This document shows positions 31,418-39,332 of a DNA stretch of 43,654 nt, in pieces. Below the pieces are notes generated by a model that saw only the letters and a list, made by a program, of their open reading frames with translations, ran no database searches and had not been told where the DNA came from. Where the stretch lies: positions 1 through 43,654 of the forward strand of contig JBPCKT010000035.1 in assembly GCA_051004015.1 (NCBI GenBank). The letters run 5' to 3'. This DNA comes from SXOA01 sp051004015 (lineage in GTDB: Bacteria; Planctomycetota; Planctomycetia; Pirellulales; Pirellulaceae). The translations under genes and the position numbers were made by a program. Within the stretch, counting starts at the first letter, position 1, and each line of letters opens with the position of its first letter.

Positions 31418-32776
31418 CTACGTCAGTTCTTTGAGCGGCTGGTATTTCGTGTGGTCCACCAGATACCGCGGGCGGCCGCTCCAATCGTTAAGCGTGGCGC
31501 GGTTGATGTCGATCCCCAGGTTGTGATAGAGCGTCGCGAAGATTTCCTGGAAGTGGACCGGCCGCTCGGTGGCGTGCTCGCCCAAGCGGTTGGTCGCACC
31601 AATGACCTGGCCGGTGCGGATTCCGCCGCCGGCAAGCAGGGCGCACGCGACGTTCGGCCAGTGGTCGCGGCCGCCGTTCTTGTTGATCCGCGGTGTGCGG
31701 CCGAACTCTCCCCAGACCAGGACCGACGTGTCCCTCAGCATCCCGCGGCTGTCCAGGTCTTCAATCAGCGTGCAGACCCCTTGGTCGAGAGCGGGCAGAT
31801 GATCGCGGGCGTTTTCAAAATTCGTGCCGTGCGGCCGGCCGTGCCAGTCCCAGCGGCCATAGGCCAGGCTGACGACGCGGACGCCGGCTTCGACGAGACG
31901 GCGAGCCGCGAGGAAGTAGTCATTGAGCAGCGGACCGGCATCGCCATAGCCGGCGTTTTCTGTCGAGCCGCGGCCGTAGCGGTCCCGCAGCTTGGGGTCT
32001 TCCTTCTCTAAATCGAGGGCGTCCGCCAGTTTGCTGGAGGTGAGAATCCCGAACGCCTGCCGCTGCCAGGAGTCGAGACCCTGGATCGCGCCGGTGGCAT
32101 CCGCTTCGCGCTTCATCCGGTCAAGCTGGGCCATCAGCGCCTGCCGGTCGGAGAGTTTTTCCAGGCTGATGCCACTGAGCACCAAACTCCCCGGTCCGCC
32201 CGCGTTCGGCGTGAACGGAGCATGCGCCGCCCCCGCATAGCCGGCCTGCCCGGGGTCGGCCCAGGTCGTCGTCTTCATCTTGGGACTGAGATTTACGTAC
32301 GGCGGCGTCCCCCCATCGGTCGTCCCTTGCAGCTTGGCGACCGCGGAGCCGAAGCTCGGCCACCCACCCACCGGCTGCTGTTGCACCGGCCAGCCGGTCA
32401 TGCACTGGAAGGAGGCGTGCCGTCCTTCCGAGCCGACCAGCGAGCGGATGATCGCCAGCTTGTCCATCATCGCGGCCATCCGCGGCAGATGCTCGCAAAT
32501 CTGAATGCCGGGGACCTTGGTGGACGTCGGCTGGAACTCGCCGCGGATTTCCACGGGAGCATCCATCTTCAGGTCGAACATGTCCTGGTGCGGCGGCCCG
32601 CCGGACAGAAAAATCATGATGACCGACTTGTGCCGCTTCGTCCCCGCAGCCGCTTCCGCCTGCAAGAGCTGCGACAGGGAGATGCCTCCCATCGCCAATC
32701 CGCCAATAGTCAAGAACTGGCGGCGGCTGACACCGTCGCACATCGGCTGGCTTTCGTTTCCAAGCATTGTGAGCAT
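31418..32776 (-). CDS. DUF1501 family protein, Tat-exported
   Basis: A 452-residue product with GGGAG 9 nt before the ATG at 32776. The Tat signal is GVSRRQFLTIGGLAMGGISL. DUF1501 motifs follow in order: KSVIMIFLSGGPPHQDMFDL, EHLPRMAAMMDKLAIIRSLV, RHASFQCMTGWPVQQQP, YGRWDWHGRPHGTNFENARD, VLVWGEFGRTPRINKNGGRD, HWPNVACALLAGGGIRTGQV, IGATNRLGEHATERPV and LYHNLGIDINRATLND. It is the best example of the family in the window. The WD40 gene follows after 11 nt. No DUF1549/DUF1553 partner is beside it; the upstream 390 nt hold only remnants, so the usual partner may have been lost here. Confidence 0.95.
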   Translation of the reverse strand: MLTMLGNESQPMCDGVSRRQFLTIGGLAMGGISLSQLLQAEAAAGTKRHKSVIMIFLSGGPPHQDMFDLKMDAPVEIRGEFQPTSTKVPGIQICEHLPRMAAMMDKLAIIRSLVGSEGRHASFQCMTGWPVQQQPVGGWPSFGSAVAKLQGTTDGGTPPYVNLSPKMKTTTWADPGQAGYAGAAHAPFTPNAGGPGSLVLSGISLEKLSDRQALMAQLDRMKREADATGAIQGLDSWQRQAFGILTSSKLADALDLEKEDPKLRDRYGRGSTENAGYGDAGPLLNDYFLAARRLVEAGVRVVSLAYGRWDWHGRPHGTNFENARDHLPALDQGVCTLIEDLDSRGMLRDTSVLVWGEFGRTPRINKNGGRDHWPNVACALLAGGGIRTGQVIGATNRLGEHATERPVHFQEIFATLYHNLGIDINRATLNDWSGRPRYLVDHTKYQPLKELT

Positions 32777-32882
32777 GGCACCATCTCCCTGATTCGTCTT
32801 CGGCAGGAAGGCTCTGGATTCAACACCTGTTTATATCATCCGGCCAGGGGGAATGCCAGCGCGACTAGAGGGCCGCTGCTGT

Positions 32883-32905
32883 CTCGTTCCCGCGTTCCGC
32901 TTGGG
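32883..32905. repeat. Decayed REP palindrome
   Basis: CTCGTTCCC is followed by a changed arm and then TCCGCTTGGG. It matches the CTCGTTCCC...CCGCTTGGG start of the REP units near 9745 and 13001 with about four mismatches in 23. The second half of the palindrome (GAAC) is gone and no companion hairpin is left. Confidence 0.4.
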
Positions 32906-32950
32906 TTGCCCTCGGCTCACCTCCATTGTCTGCCTGGATTTCCCGCTGGG

Positions 32951-33127
32951 CTAGAGGCCTCTGCGTTTCAACAGAAAAGGATGGTTTTCCGCGGACGATC
33001 CACTGTTGCGCTCGCCGTTAGGGGTCCCATTGCCGACGATGTCCCCGCGATTGTTGATGTCGTTCGCCCCGGACAGATGCCAGGGGGCGTCCTCAGGACC
33101 TAACAAGTTGTCGAGGAAGGTCAGGTT
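32951..33127 (-). pseudogene. C-terminal remnant of a HAF-repeat secreted protein
   Basis: About 58 codons read NLTFLDNLLGPEDAPWHLSG, ANDINNRGDIVGNGTPNGER and finish with HPFLLKRRGL and a stop. This is the normal ending of HAF-repeat/PEP-CTERM-associated extracellular proteins (L-L-P-x-x-[SW] ... A-x-D-I-N-x-x-G-x-I-V-G-x-G-T-x-N-G ... AFLL). No start and no further repeats exist upstream, where the frame runs into the antisense of the Sel1-repeat gene. It is therefore a broken end fragment. The rest of the 389-nt gap (32777-33165) contains only the decayed REP palindrome. Confidence 0.5.
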
Positions 33128-33165
33128 GGCGTCTGACCGGGGGCAAAAGTCAGCATGCCGGTCCG

Positions 33166-34758
33166 TCACTCGGCGGCCTGAGTCTGAGCGGGCTTGATCG
33201 GTGTGGGCGAAGATCGTCCGGTCGGTGAGGCCGGCGGATCGGGGGTGCCACCCGCCTTGCGCAGCCATTCGGCCGCCTGTTGCTCATTCTTTTCGATGCC
33301 CTTGCCGGTCCGATAAGCGTCTGCGAGCGCTCTCATCGCCTCGGGCCAGCCGAGATCGGCGGCGACTTGATACCAGAACACGGCATCTTCGTCGTTCCGT
33401 TCGACGCCCCGCCCGCCAGTGTGCATGGCGCCCAGTTGGTACATGGCGGCGCGGTGGCCGCCGTGGGCCGCTTTCCGATACCACTGGGCGGCTTTGTGAT
33501 CGTCGCGGGCCATGCCGCGACCGTCCGCATAGGCCTGACCCAGGAAGAACGCGCCGTTGGGGTCACCCAGATTGGCTGCCTGGCGAAAATAGAAACTTGC
33601 CGTGAGCTCATCCTGCTTCACACCTCGTCCGGCCGAGTATTTCCGGCCCAATTCCGTAATCGCCTCGACTTCCTTCATCTCCGCGGCCTTGAAGTACCAA
33701 TCGAGGGCTTCGGCGTCGCTCTGTTTGACGCCGTCGCCGGTCTCGAACTGTGCGGCCAGACGGAGCATGGCGGGACCGTGGCCCAGATCCGCAGCCTGCC
33801 GGCAAAGCTCGAGTGCCTTCTTTTTATCCCGAGGCGCCACCTCGCCCGTCGTGAAGATCGTCGCCAACAGCAGCATGGCCTCCGGTTCGCCGGCATCCGC
33901 GGCTTTCTGGCTCCAAGCCAAGAGTTTCTGGTCGTCCTGAGCAACGCCCAGCCCCTGATGACACAGCGCGGCCACGATCAACATGGCGTCGGTGCGGCCG
34001 AGTTCCGCGGCGCTCAAGCACCAGGCGGCCCCTCTTTTGGCGTCCTGCGGAACGCCCTCTCCGCGCAGGAGCATCGCGGCTAACCCCAGCATCGCGGTAG
34101 CGTCCCCACCTTTCGCCGCGGCTTCATAGGCGGCGTGAGCCTTGCCATACCACTCTTTGGCCAAGTCGCGATTCTGCTTCACACCCAGCCCTCGCCGATG
34201 GGCATCCGCTAGATTGAGCATGCCAGCCGGCTCCCCGAGATCGGCGGACTTTTGAAACCAGCGAACCGCTTCGCGCGGATCCTGTCGAAAGGTTCCCAGC
34301 CCCGCGAGATGCAGCGTCCCCAGATTATTCATGGCTTTGGCGTTCCCTAATTCGGCCGCTTTGCGAAAGCAGAGGAAAGCCTGCTCGAAGTCCTTCGGAA
34401 CGCCGCGACCGTCGAGATGCAGCACGCCCAGGTCGCGCAGACCCGTCGCATGCTCGGCAGTGGCGGCCTTGCGATACCAGCTCGCGCAGGTCCGATAATT
34501 CAAGCGGACTCCCCGGCCCGTTTCATAACGTCGTCCGAGGCGATGCATGGCGTCTGCGTCTCCGCCGTCAGCCAGTTTCTGTAACTCGGTGATGCTCAAC
34601 TCGTCAGGCTTCACCTTCTCATCGGCCTTTGCGGGGGTTCGACCTTCGGCAATTGACAGACAAGCAATTGCCAGGAGCACAATCACATAGTGATGGCCCC
34701 AATCCAAGCTTTGCGCAACGCTCGAATGAGCGTCGAGCCGTGTGATGAGAATGTGCAT
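33166..34758 (-). CDS. Sel1-like repeat (TPR-like) protein
   Basis: A 530-residue product. After a basic N-terminus, one hydrophobic helix (about 23-38, HYVIVLLAIACLSIA) acts as signal or anchor. About twelve Sel1-like repeats of 36 residues fill 60-505, each of the type A-x-x-x-L-G-x-x-Y-x-x-G-x-G-V-x-x-[DN]-x-x-x-A-x-x-W-[YF]-x-K-A-A. Clear copies are AMHRLGRRYETGRGVRLNYR, AMNNLGTLHLAGLGTFRQDP, AMYQLGAMHTGGRGVERNDE and AMRALADAYRTGKGIEKNEQ. A Pro/Ser/Thr-rich tail ends the protein. Such solenoids bind other proteins; in exported form they often take part in envelope or secretion complexes. No partner can be named. It lies last in the minus-strand series that starts with the ECF sigma factor. 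Confidence 0.92.
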   Translation of the reverse strand: MHILITRLDAHSSVAQSLDWGHHYVIVLLAIACLSIAEGRTPAKADEKVKPDELSITELQKLADGGDADAMHRLGRRYETGRGVRLNYRTCASWYRKAATAEHATGLRDLGVLHLDGRGVPKDFEQAFLCFRKAAELGNAKAMNNLGTLHLAGLGTFRQDPREAVRWFQKSADLGEPAGMLNLADAHRRGLGVKQNRDLAKEWYGKAHAAYEAAAKGGDATAMLGLAAMLLRGEGVPQDAKRGAAWCLSAAELGRTDAMLIVAALCHQGLGVAQDDQKLLAWSQKAADAGEPEAMLLLATIFTTGEVAPRDKKKALELCRQAADLGHGPAMLRLAAQFETGDGVKQSDAEALDWYFKAAEMKEVEAITELGRKYSAGRGVKQDELTASFYFRQAANLGDPNGAFFLGQAYADGRGMARDDHKAAQWYRKAAHGGHRAAMYQLGAMHTGGRGVERNDEDAVFWYQVAADLGWPEAMRALADAYRTGKGIEKNEQQAAEWLRKAGGTPDPPASPTGRSSPTPIKPAQTQAAE

Positions 34759-34825
34759 TGTTGAAATGTCCAGGGGGCGTAAGCGAATTACAAATCTGTA
34801 GCCATCAACAGGACTGGCGTCACGA

Positions 34826-35512
34826 TCAACGACCGATCTTGCCCGGCAGTGTCGTCTTCTCGCAACCAGGTGGTATAAATGGTTTACGATCCTGGCTGAA
34901 CGCTTTGTCCATGATTCGTCCTAAGGATACTGGGACGCTGGGAGGGCACGGGTCCGGGGTCGGCGTCGGGGCCGGTTGAGCATGGACAGTGGTTTGTGTG
35001 TACGTATCCGTACGCTTTTCCTCCCGCACTTTCTTGCAGGGTTTCGACGACTCCCAGATTTGCATGGTATATGTCACGGCAATGGTCCTTTGCGCGACAA
35101 AGCCAAGTACAGCAACTTCGCTGACGGCCGCGGTGAAGTCGAGCTTGTACATCGGGTCTTGAGGGCAACCTAGAAGATCTTCCTTTGTACATCGAGTTAT
35201 CGTGCCCGTGATCGTCGCGCCGTTTAGGGAGCCGGACGCGGGGTAGGTAATCGTTCCGTCGAGCAAATTACGAGGTCCGCATCCATAGTTCGCTTTGAGT
35301 TTCACGACATTGCCGGTCTGACTCAGCATCGCCATTCCCCCTCCCTCGTCACCGGGAATCAGCCAGCCTGTGCCGCTCAGAGACTCCGCCCCGATCGCTC
35401 GGGCCGCAAGCCAGGTCCAACAGTGTCCTACCGAGACTACTAAACAGGCGATCATAGTCTGGACAACCAGAGCGCGATTGCGGAAACGCCGAGATGGAGT
35501 TGAACTTTTCAT
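34826..35512 (-). CDS. Secreted protein of unknown function, paralogue 1
   Basis: A 228-residue product. A signal peptide (VVQTMIACLVVSVGHCWTWL, cut near RAIGA|ESL) precedes a domain that is repeated in the next upstream gene: ESLSGTGWLIPGDEGGGMAM, LSQTGNVVKLKANYGCGPRN, LLDGTITYPA, TITRCTKEDLLGCPQ, and TMQIWESSKPCKKVREEKRT. Conserved Cys residues (GCGP, RCT, C before KVREEKR) suggest disulfides. A Pro/Thr-rich spacer (QPAPTPTPDPCPPSVPV) leads to the ending FIPPGCEKTTLPGKIGR. I do not recognise the family. The two paralogues (34826-35512 and 35647-36270) are tandem duplicates. Confidence 0.75.
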   Translation of the reverse strand: MKSSTPSRRFRNRALVVQTMIACLVVSVGHCWTWLAARAIGAESLSGTGWLIPGDEGGGMAMLSQTGNVVKLKANYGCGPRNLLDGTITYPASGSLNGATITGTITRCTKEDLLGCPQDPMYKLDFTAAVSEVAVLGFVAQRTIAVTYTMQIWESSKPCKKVREEKRTDTYTQTTVHAQPAPTPTPDPCPPSVPVSLGRIMDKAFSQDRKPFIPPGCEKTTLPGKIGR

Positions 35513-35646
35513 GGGGACTACCTTCGTTAAGGTGTGTTAACAGGATGGAGAAGTCGAGCCTGTCGCCGGCATTCAACCTGACTGGGCATAATAATCAGGG
35601 ACCAATCTTGCCCAGAAGGTTGGTCGTCTCGCATCAGTTACGTCCA

Positions 35647-36270
35647 TCAGGGATGAGTTCTACGTAGACTCGGCCACCGATCGCCACTTAACGGCAGGTA
35701 GCGGTCCAAGGACTCGTTCAACGTTGGGCCGCCCGATACGGAGTCATTGCCCTCGGTCCACACGACCCCCCCTCTCCTCTGGGGCAAGAAGGTTATTCCG
35801 AATTCGACGTAGGTGTCCGTGCGTTTCTCGTCACGAACAAAGCGACAATCCACAGGATTCCAGATTTGCATTTCATATTGCACCGTGAGGATTCGTGTAC
35901 CAATCTCGGGGATCACTACTATTGTCCCCGTGAAATCGACCGCATACTTGGGTGCATGGCTGCAGTTGCTGATAAGCTCTGGGTTCGTACAGCGAATCAT
36001 CTGTCCCGAGATTGTCGCGGCATGGCCGCCCCCGGGGACGGGGGTAATCTTTCCGGCGAGCAAATTATGAGGTCCGCATCCAAGGTCCGCTTTGAGTCTC
36101 ACGACATCGCCGGTCTGACTCATCATCGCCATTCCGCCTCCCTCGTCGCCGGGAATCAGCCATTGTGTGCCGCTCAGAGACTCCGCCCCGATCGCCGGGG
36201 CCGCGAGCCAGGTCCAACAGCAAGCCAGCAGTGCGAATTCCAATGCCAGACGTTGCCTCGTAGGTTTCAT
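35647..36270 (-). CDS. Secreted protein of unknown function, paralogue 2 (altered C-terminus)
   Basis: A 207-residue product from the ATG at 36270 (MKPTRQRLALEFALLACCWT). The signal peptide and core align with paralogue 1: AIGAESLSGTQWLIPGDEGG, MSQTGDVVRLKADLGCGPHN, QMIRCTNPELISNC and YEMQIWNPVDCRFVRDEKRT. The end differs: it stops at PSLRRTHP. Just beyond, in the +1 frame, the DNA still encodes ELIPDGRN, stop, CETTNLLGKIGP, which matches the paralogue ending FIPPGCEKTTLPGKIGR. The ancestral C-terminus has therefore been cut off by a frameshift and a stop. Whether the shorter protein works is unknown. Confidence 0.7.
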   Translation of the reverse strand: MKPTRQRLALEFALLACCWTWLAAPAIGAESLSGTQWLIPGDEGGGMAMMSQTGDVVRLKADLGCGPHNLLAGKITPVPGGGHAATISGQMIRCTNPELISNCSHAPKYAVDFTGTIVVIPEIGTRILTVQYEMQIWNPVDCRFVRDEKRTDTYVEFGITFLPQRRGGVVWTEGNDSVSGGPTLNESLDRYLPLSGDRWPSLRRTHP

Positions 36271-36382
36271 CGTTCTCACATCGTTTTGGCGATGCCCTCC
36301 CAAAGGATCGTGCGGTTTCCGAGCTCCGACATTGTGTGCGGACGCGGCGTCGGGAGTCTGGGACAAAGTGGATTGGTTCGGT

Positions 36383-37156
36383 TCATCCGCGCGGGACCAG
36401 TTTCACGTAACGCACCTGAATAATCTCAATCTCCTCGAACAGGGGAACGCCCCGACCGGGATCCCCTGCTGCCGGCCGCGTTTTCCGGTAGGTGACTCGC
36501 TCCTTCTCGATGTCGGTCCCCGCGTCTTCCCGCTCAATGGATTCCGGCGCGAGCGTCCACGAGGATTGCGTAACCTGCGGCACCCCGGTCACCGAACCGC
36601 CGCTAATCCTATCCGTGGCGGTGTAAGTGGTCGCGTCGGCGGACACGGTGACTGTGGTCATTGACGGCCGGCCCTGGTTGTAGCTTGCCTTAGCCAGTCC
36701 GCTGCCGGACACCCATTGGAGTTTTAGCGTCAGCGTCCGCGACCTTTCCTCACCGCTGCCACTGGCACGCAGTAAACCTTGATAGTCGGATGTGTAGCGG
36801 CTCCATCCAGGCGGGGAACTCCGGATGTCGATGTACTCATCATGGTGCATAGCTGCGTCTTCTCGCTCTTCCCAGGCAAAGGTGCCGTCCTCTTTGACCT
36901 GGAAATTTTTCTTCGCTGCTAAAAAACTGATGTTGACGGGATAGCTGGTCGAATTCGAACCCTGCCGCGTCCCGCCACCGGGCTGGGTAGTCACGCGATA
37001 GGTCAGCGACCATTGGCCGTCGAAGACAGTTTTCCTGCGCGGCGACGCCTGCTGCGCTGCGGCGGTGGCCGCCCACAGCACGCTGACGAAACCGAGCAGC
37101 GCCGCCACGCTCGCAGGACGGAAGTGGTGGAACAAACCGGCGGTGATTTTTGGCAT
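36383..37156 (-). CDS. Secreted protein of unknown function
   Basis: A 257-residue product; GGAGGAG lies 7 nt before the ATG at 37156. A signal peptide (VAALLGFVSVLWAATAAAQQ) is followed by a beta-rich body with FDGQWSLTYRVTTQPGGGTR, YPVNISFLAAKKNFQVKEDG, TFAWEERED, LTLKLQWVSGSGLAKASYNQ, and a C-terminal FEEIEIIQVRYVKLVPRG. Long runs of Ser/Thr/Gly and alternating residues suggest an all-beta fold. No catalytic motif stands out and I do not recognise the family. It lies 33 nt after the VWA gene stop on the same strand and before the two paralogues, which may make one operon of secreted or surface proteins. Confidence 0.75.
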   Translation of the reverse strand: MPKITAGLFHHFRPASVAALLGFVSVLWAATAAAQQASPRRKTVFDGQWSLTYRVTTQPGGGTRQGSNSTSYPVNISFLAAKKNFQVKEDGTFAWEEREDAAMHHDEYIDIRSSPPGWSRYTSDYQGLLRASGSGEERSRTLTLKLQWVSGSGLAKASYNQGRPSMTTVTVSADATTYTATDRISGGSVTGVPQVTQSSWTLAPESIEREDAGTDIEKERVTYRKTRPAAGDPGRGVPLFEEIEIIQVRYVKLVPRG

Positions 37157-37189
37157 TGCTTTACTCCTCCGGGTTGAGAGTTTGGGTTC

Positions 37190-39223
37190 TCACTCGGCCT
37201 GTTTCGCGAAGACCTTGATTTCATTGGCTTCCAGGTAGTCGGCGCCGTTCGAGGGCAGCACCGCCTTGAGGAACTTGGCGCGAACGGGAGTTCTTAAAGT
37301 CAGCACTTGATCGCGTCCGACCTGTTCAAGCTTGATCTTGCCGACCGACTTGTAGCCCACCGGGTCGCTCATCGACAGGAGAATTTCCGCTTCCTTGACC
37401 CAGCGGGCAGCGCCTTTGTCGTCGCCGTAATGCGGATTGATCGCGACATGACTCACGAGGGATTCGTCGGCCAGTTGAATCACCACCATCTGAGCGCTCC
37501 CCGACGTACTGGACCACGACTTTCCGGGACTGCCGTCGATCAGATTCGCAGCACTCCCTTTCTTATACTCGCTGGAGACTTTGACGATCTTGCCGCCGTT
37601 GGCCGCCAGCGCCACATTCTTCAGTGCCGGCGGTGGGCTCTCCTCCGCATCGTTCACCAGCGTCCCGAGGACCAGCACCTCGGCGGCCTGCATGTATGCC
37701 ATGTCCCCGCCGTTTTTCAGGAACGTGAAGCGGACGTAGCGGGCCACCACCGATTCCTTTAACTTCAGGAGGGCGTCGTCCGCGAGGGCAGGCACTGCAA
37801 ACGTGCCAATCTTCTTGAAGCCCGTGAAGGGATAGGTTGCCGAAACCTCGACCTCGACCTCGCTCACCCAGCGAGTTTGACGTTCCGCTGTGGCCGGGTT
37901 GACCGCCACCGCAGATATCCGTCCGAGCCGGCCGTCTTGAAAACCGATCACGACAGACACGGGATCGCCGCCATTTGCCACAAACACCTCGGCGCCAGGA
38001 CTGTCAATGAGGTTGGCGGCCGCATACTCTACGCTGTACTGAGTCGGGCAGTCGATCAGCACGCCGCCATTGGCCTTGGCCGCCAGGTTGATCAGCACCT
38101 CGTCGGCTTCGGGGGGCAGAGCGGCGGTTTTCAATTCCTTGGCGATCGTGTCGAAAGAGTCCGTCAGTTCGGCCGCCGAATCGGCTCCGTAGTACTTCCC
38201 TTTCCCGGCCTTGGCGATCTCCGCCAGCGCCTTATCCTCCTCCGGTTTCGCGCCAAACCCCACGACGTGGACGCCAAACGTCAGTTTGGGATTGCCAGCC
38301 AGCCTGGCCGCCTCGGCCACGGGGTCGCCTTTGCAGGTTTCCAGACCGTCGGTGATCAGCACCAAGCCACAAAAGGCGTCGTTCTTGATGAGTTCCTCAC
38401 CCGCGATCCGTAGTGACAACGCGATGGGCGTTGTGCCGGTGGGCTTGAGACCGGCGATCAGACTGCTCAACTCCGCCTTCCCAGCCACATCGAGTGCGGT
38501 GAGCGGACGAGCGATCTTCACCGCCTGGCAATTCCGCGGATCGTCCGCAGCGCCGAATACTTCATGGCCGTAGATGACGAAGGTCACATTCATTCCTTCG
38601 GGAATCTTCTGGACCAAATCCGTTACGACCCGCTTGGCTGCGACCATTTTTGTCTCGCCCTCCTTGGTCAACTCCTTCATGCTGCCCGAGCAGTCGAGCA
38701 CAATGGCAAAGTCCGTGATGAGTTCCGCGGTCTGGGGCGAAAGTTCCCGCGTCCCCTTCATGGCGGCCAGCAACTCTGCCGAGGCACCGGCCTTCTTCAG
38801 AGCCGTCTCGTCGTCGGCACCCAATGTGAAGACCGTTGGCGACTTCTTCAGGAGCGCGAGCAGCGTCTCTTCGCTGGCGCCGTTCTCCAGGAGTTCCACG
38901 ACGTCTGGCAACGTGACCGCCTTGGGAGCCTTCTTCGCGCCGGGTTTGGGTTTGGCCGCGCTCTTCTGCACGGCGGCCACCACGTCAGCGGAGGCACCGG
39001 CGTCCTTGAGCCGCTGGACGGTCTCATCGTTCGCCTCGAATCCGACTCCGTTTTTGCCAATGTTGGCGATGATTTCGGCGTCCTCGATCTCCAGTTCGAT
39101 GAGTTTGACGATGGCCGCCTCGCTCACCGGCTTGCCCTTTACGGGACCGCTTTGTCCCAGCAACATCCCGCCCAGCAGTATCAGAAGCAACACCACGCCG
39201 ACTCGTTGCAAGCAGGTCATCAT
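37190..39223 (-). CDS. Secreted von Willebrand factor A domain protein with two discoidin-like domains
   Basis: A 677-residue product; AAGGAG lies 5 nt before the ATG at 39223. Upstream codons to 39358 were left out. A signal anchor (VGVVLLLILLGGMLLG) is followed by two short helical repeats (VSEAAIVKLIELEIEDAEII, VTLPDVVELLENGASEETLL) ending in DAGAS/KAGAS-type turns. The VWA domain (about 168-365) has an intact MIDAS: D177-C-S-G-S181, a Thr in KPTGTTPIALSLRIAG, and LITDGLETCKGDP. Two beta-sandwich domains resembling F5/8-type (discoidin) folds follow: YAAANLIDSPGAEVFVANGG and GSAANLIDGSPGKSWSSTSG, each ending in ARYVRF / AKFLKAVLPSNG and E-[VI]-x-V. It should bind metal-dependent ligands at the cell surface. 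The 110-nt gap to the kinase gene allows cotranscription. Confidence 0.9.
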   Translation of the reverse strand: MMTCLQRVGVVLLLILLGGMLLGQSGPVKGKPVSEAAIVKLIELEIEDAEIIANIGKNGVGFEANDETVQRLKDAGASADVVAAVQKSAAKPKPGAKKAPKAVTLPDVVELLENGASEETLLALLKKSPTVFTLGADDETALKKAGASAELLAAMKGTRELSPQTAELITDFAIVLDCSGSMKELTKEGETKMVAAKRVVTDLVQKIPEGMNVTFVIYGHEVFGAADDPRNCQAVKIARPLTALDVAGKAELSSLIAGLKPTGTTPIALSLRIAGEELIKNDAFCGLVLITDGLETCKGDPVAEAARLAGNPKLTFGVHVVGFGAKPEEDKALAEIAKAGKGKYYGADSAAELTDSFDTIAKELKTAALPPEADEVLINLAAKANGGVLIDCPTQYSVEYAAANLIDSPGAEVFVANGGDPVSVVIGFQDGRLGRISAVAVNPATAERQTRWVSEVEVEVSATYPFTGFKKIGTFAVPALADDALLKLKESVVARYVRFTFLKNGGDMAYMQAAEVLVLGTLVNDAEESPPPALKNVALAANGGKIVKVSSEYKKGSAANLIDGSPGKSWSSTSGSAQMVVIQLADESLVSHVAINPHYGDDKGAARWVKEAEILLSMSDPVGYKSVGKIKLEQVGRDQVLTLRTPVRAKFLKAVLPSNGADYLEANEIKVFAKQAE

Positions 39224-39332
39224 AAAAACTCCTTCCGAATGGTTAGTGACAGGAGAGGGCCGAAGGGGCGCGCCGATCGGAGCCCGAGCGGCTGATAAAG
39301 GCTTGGTTTGTGTTGGAGGTGGGCGCCAATGG

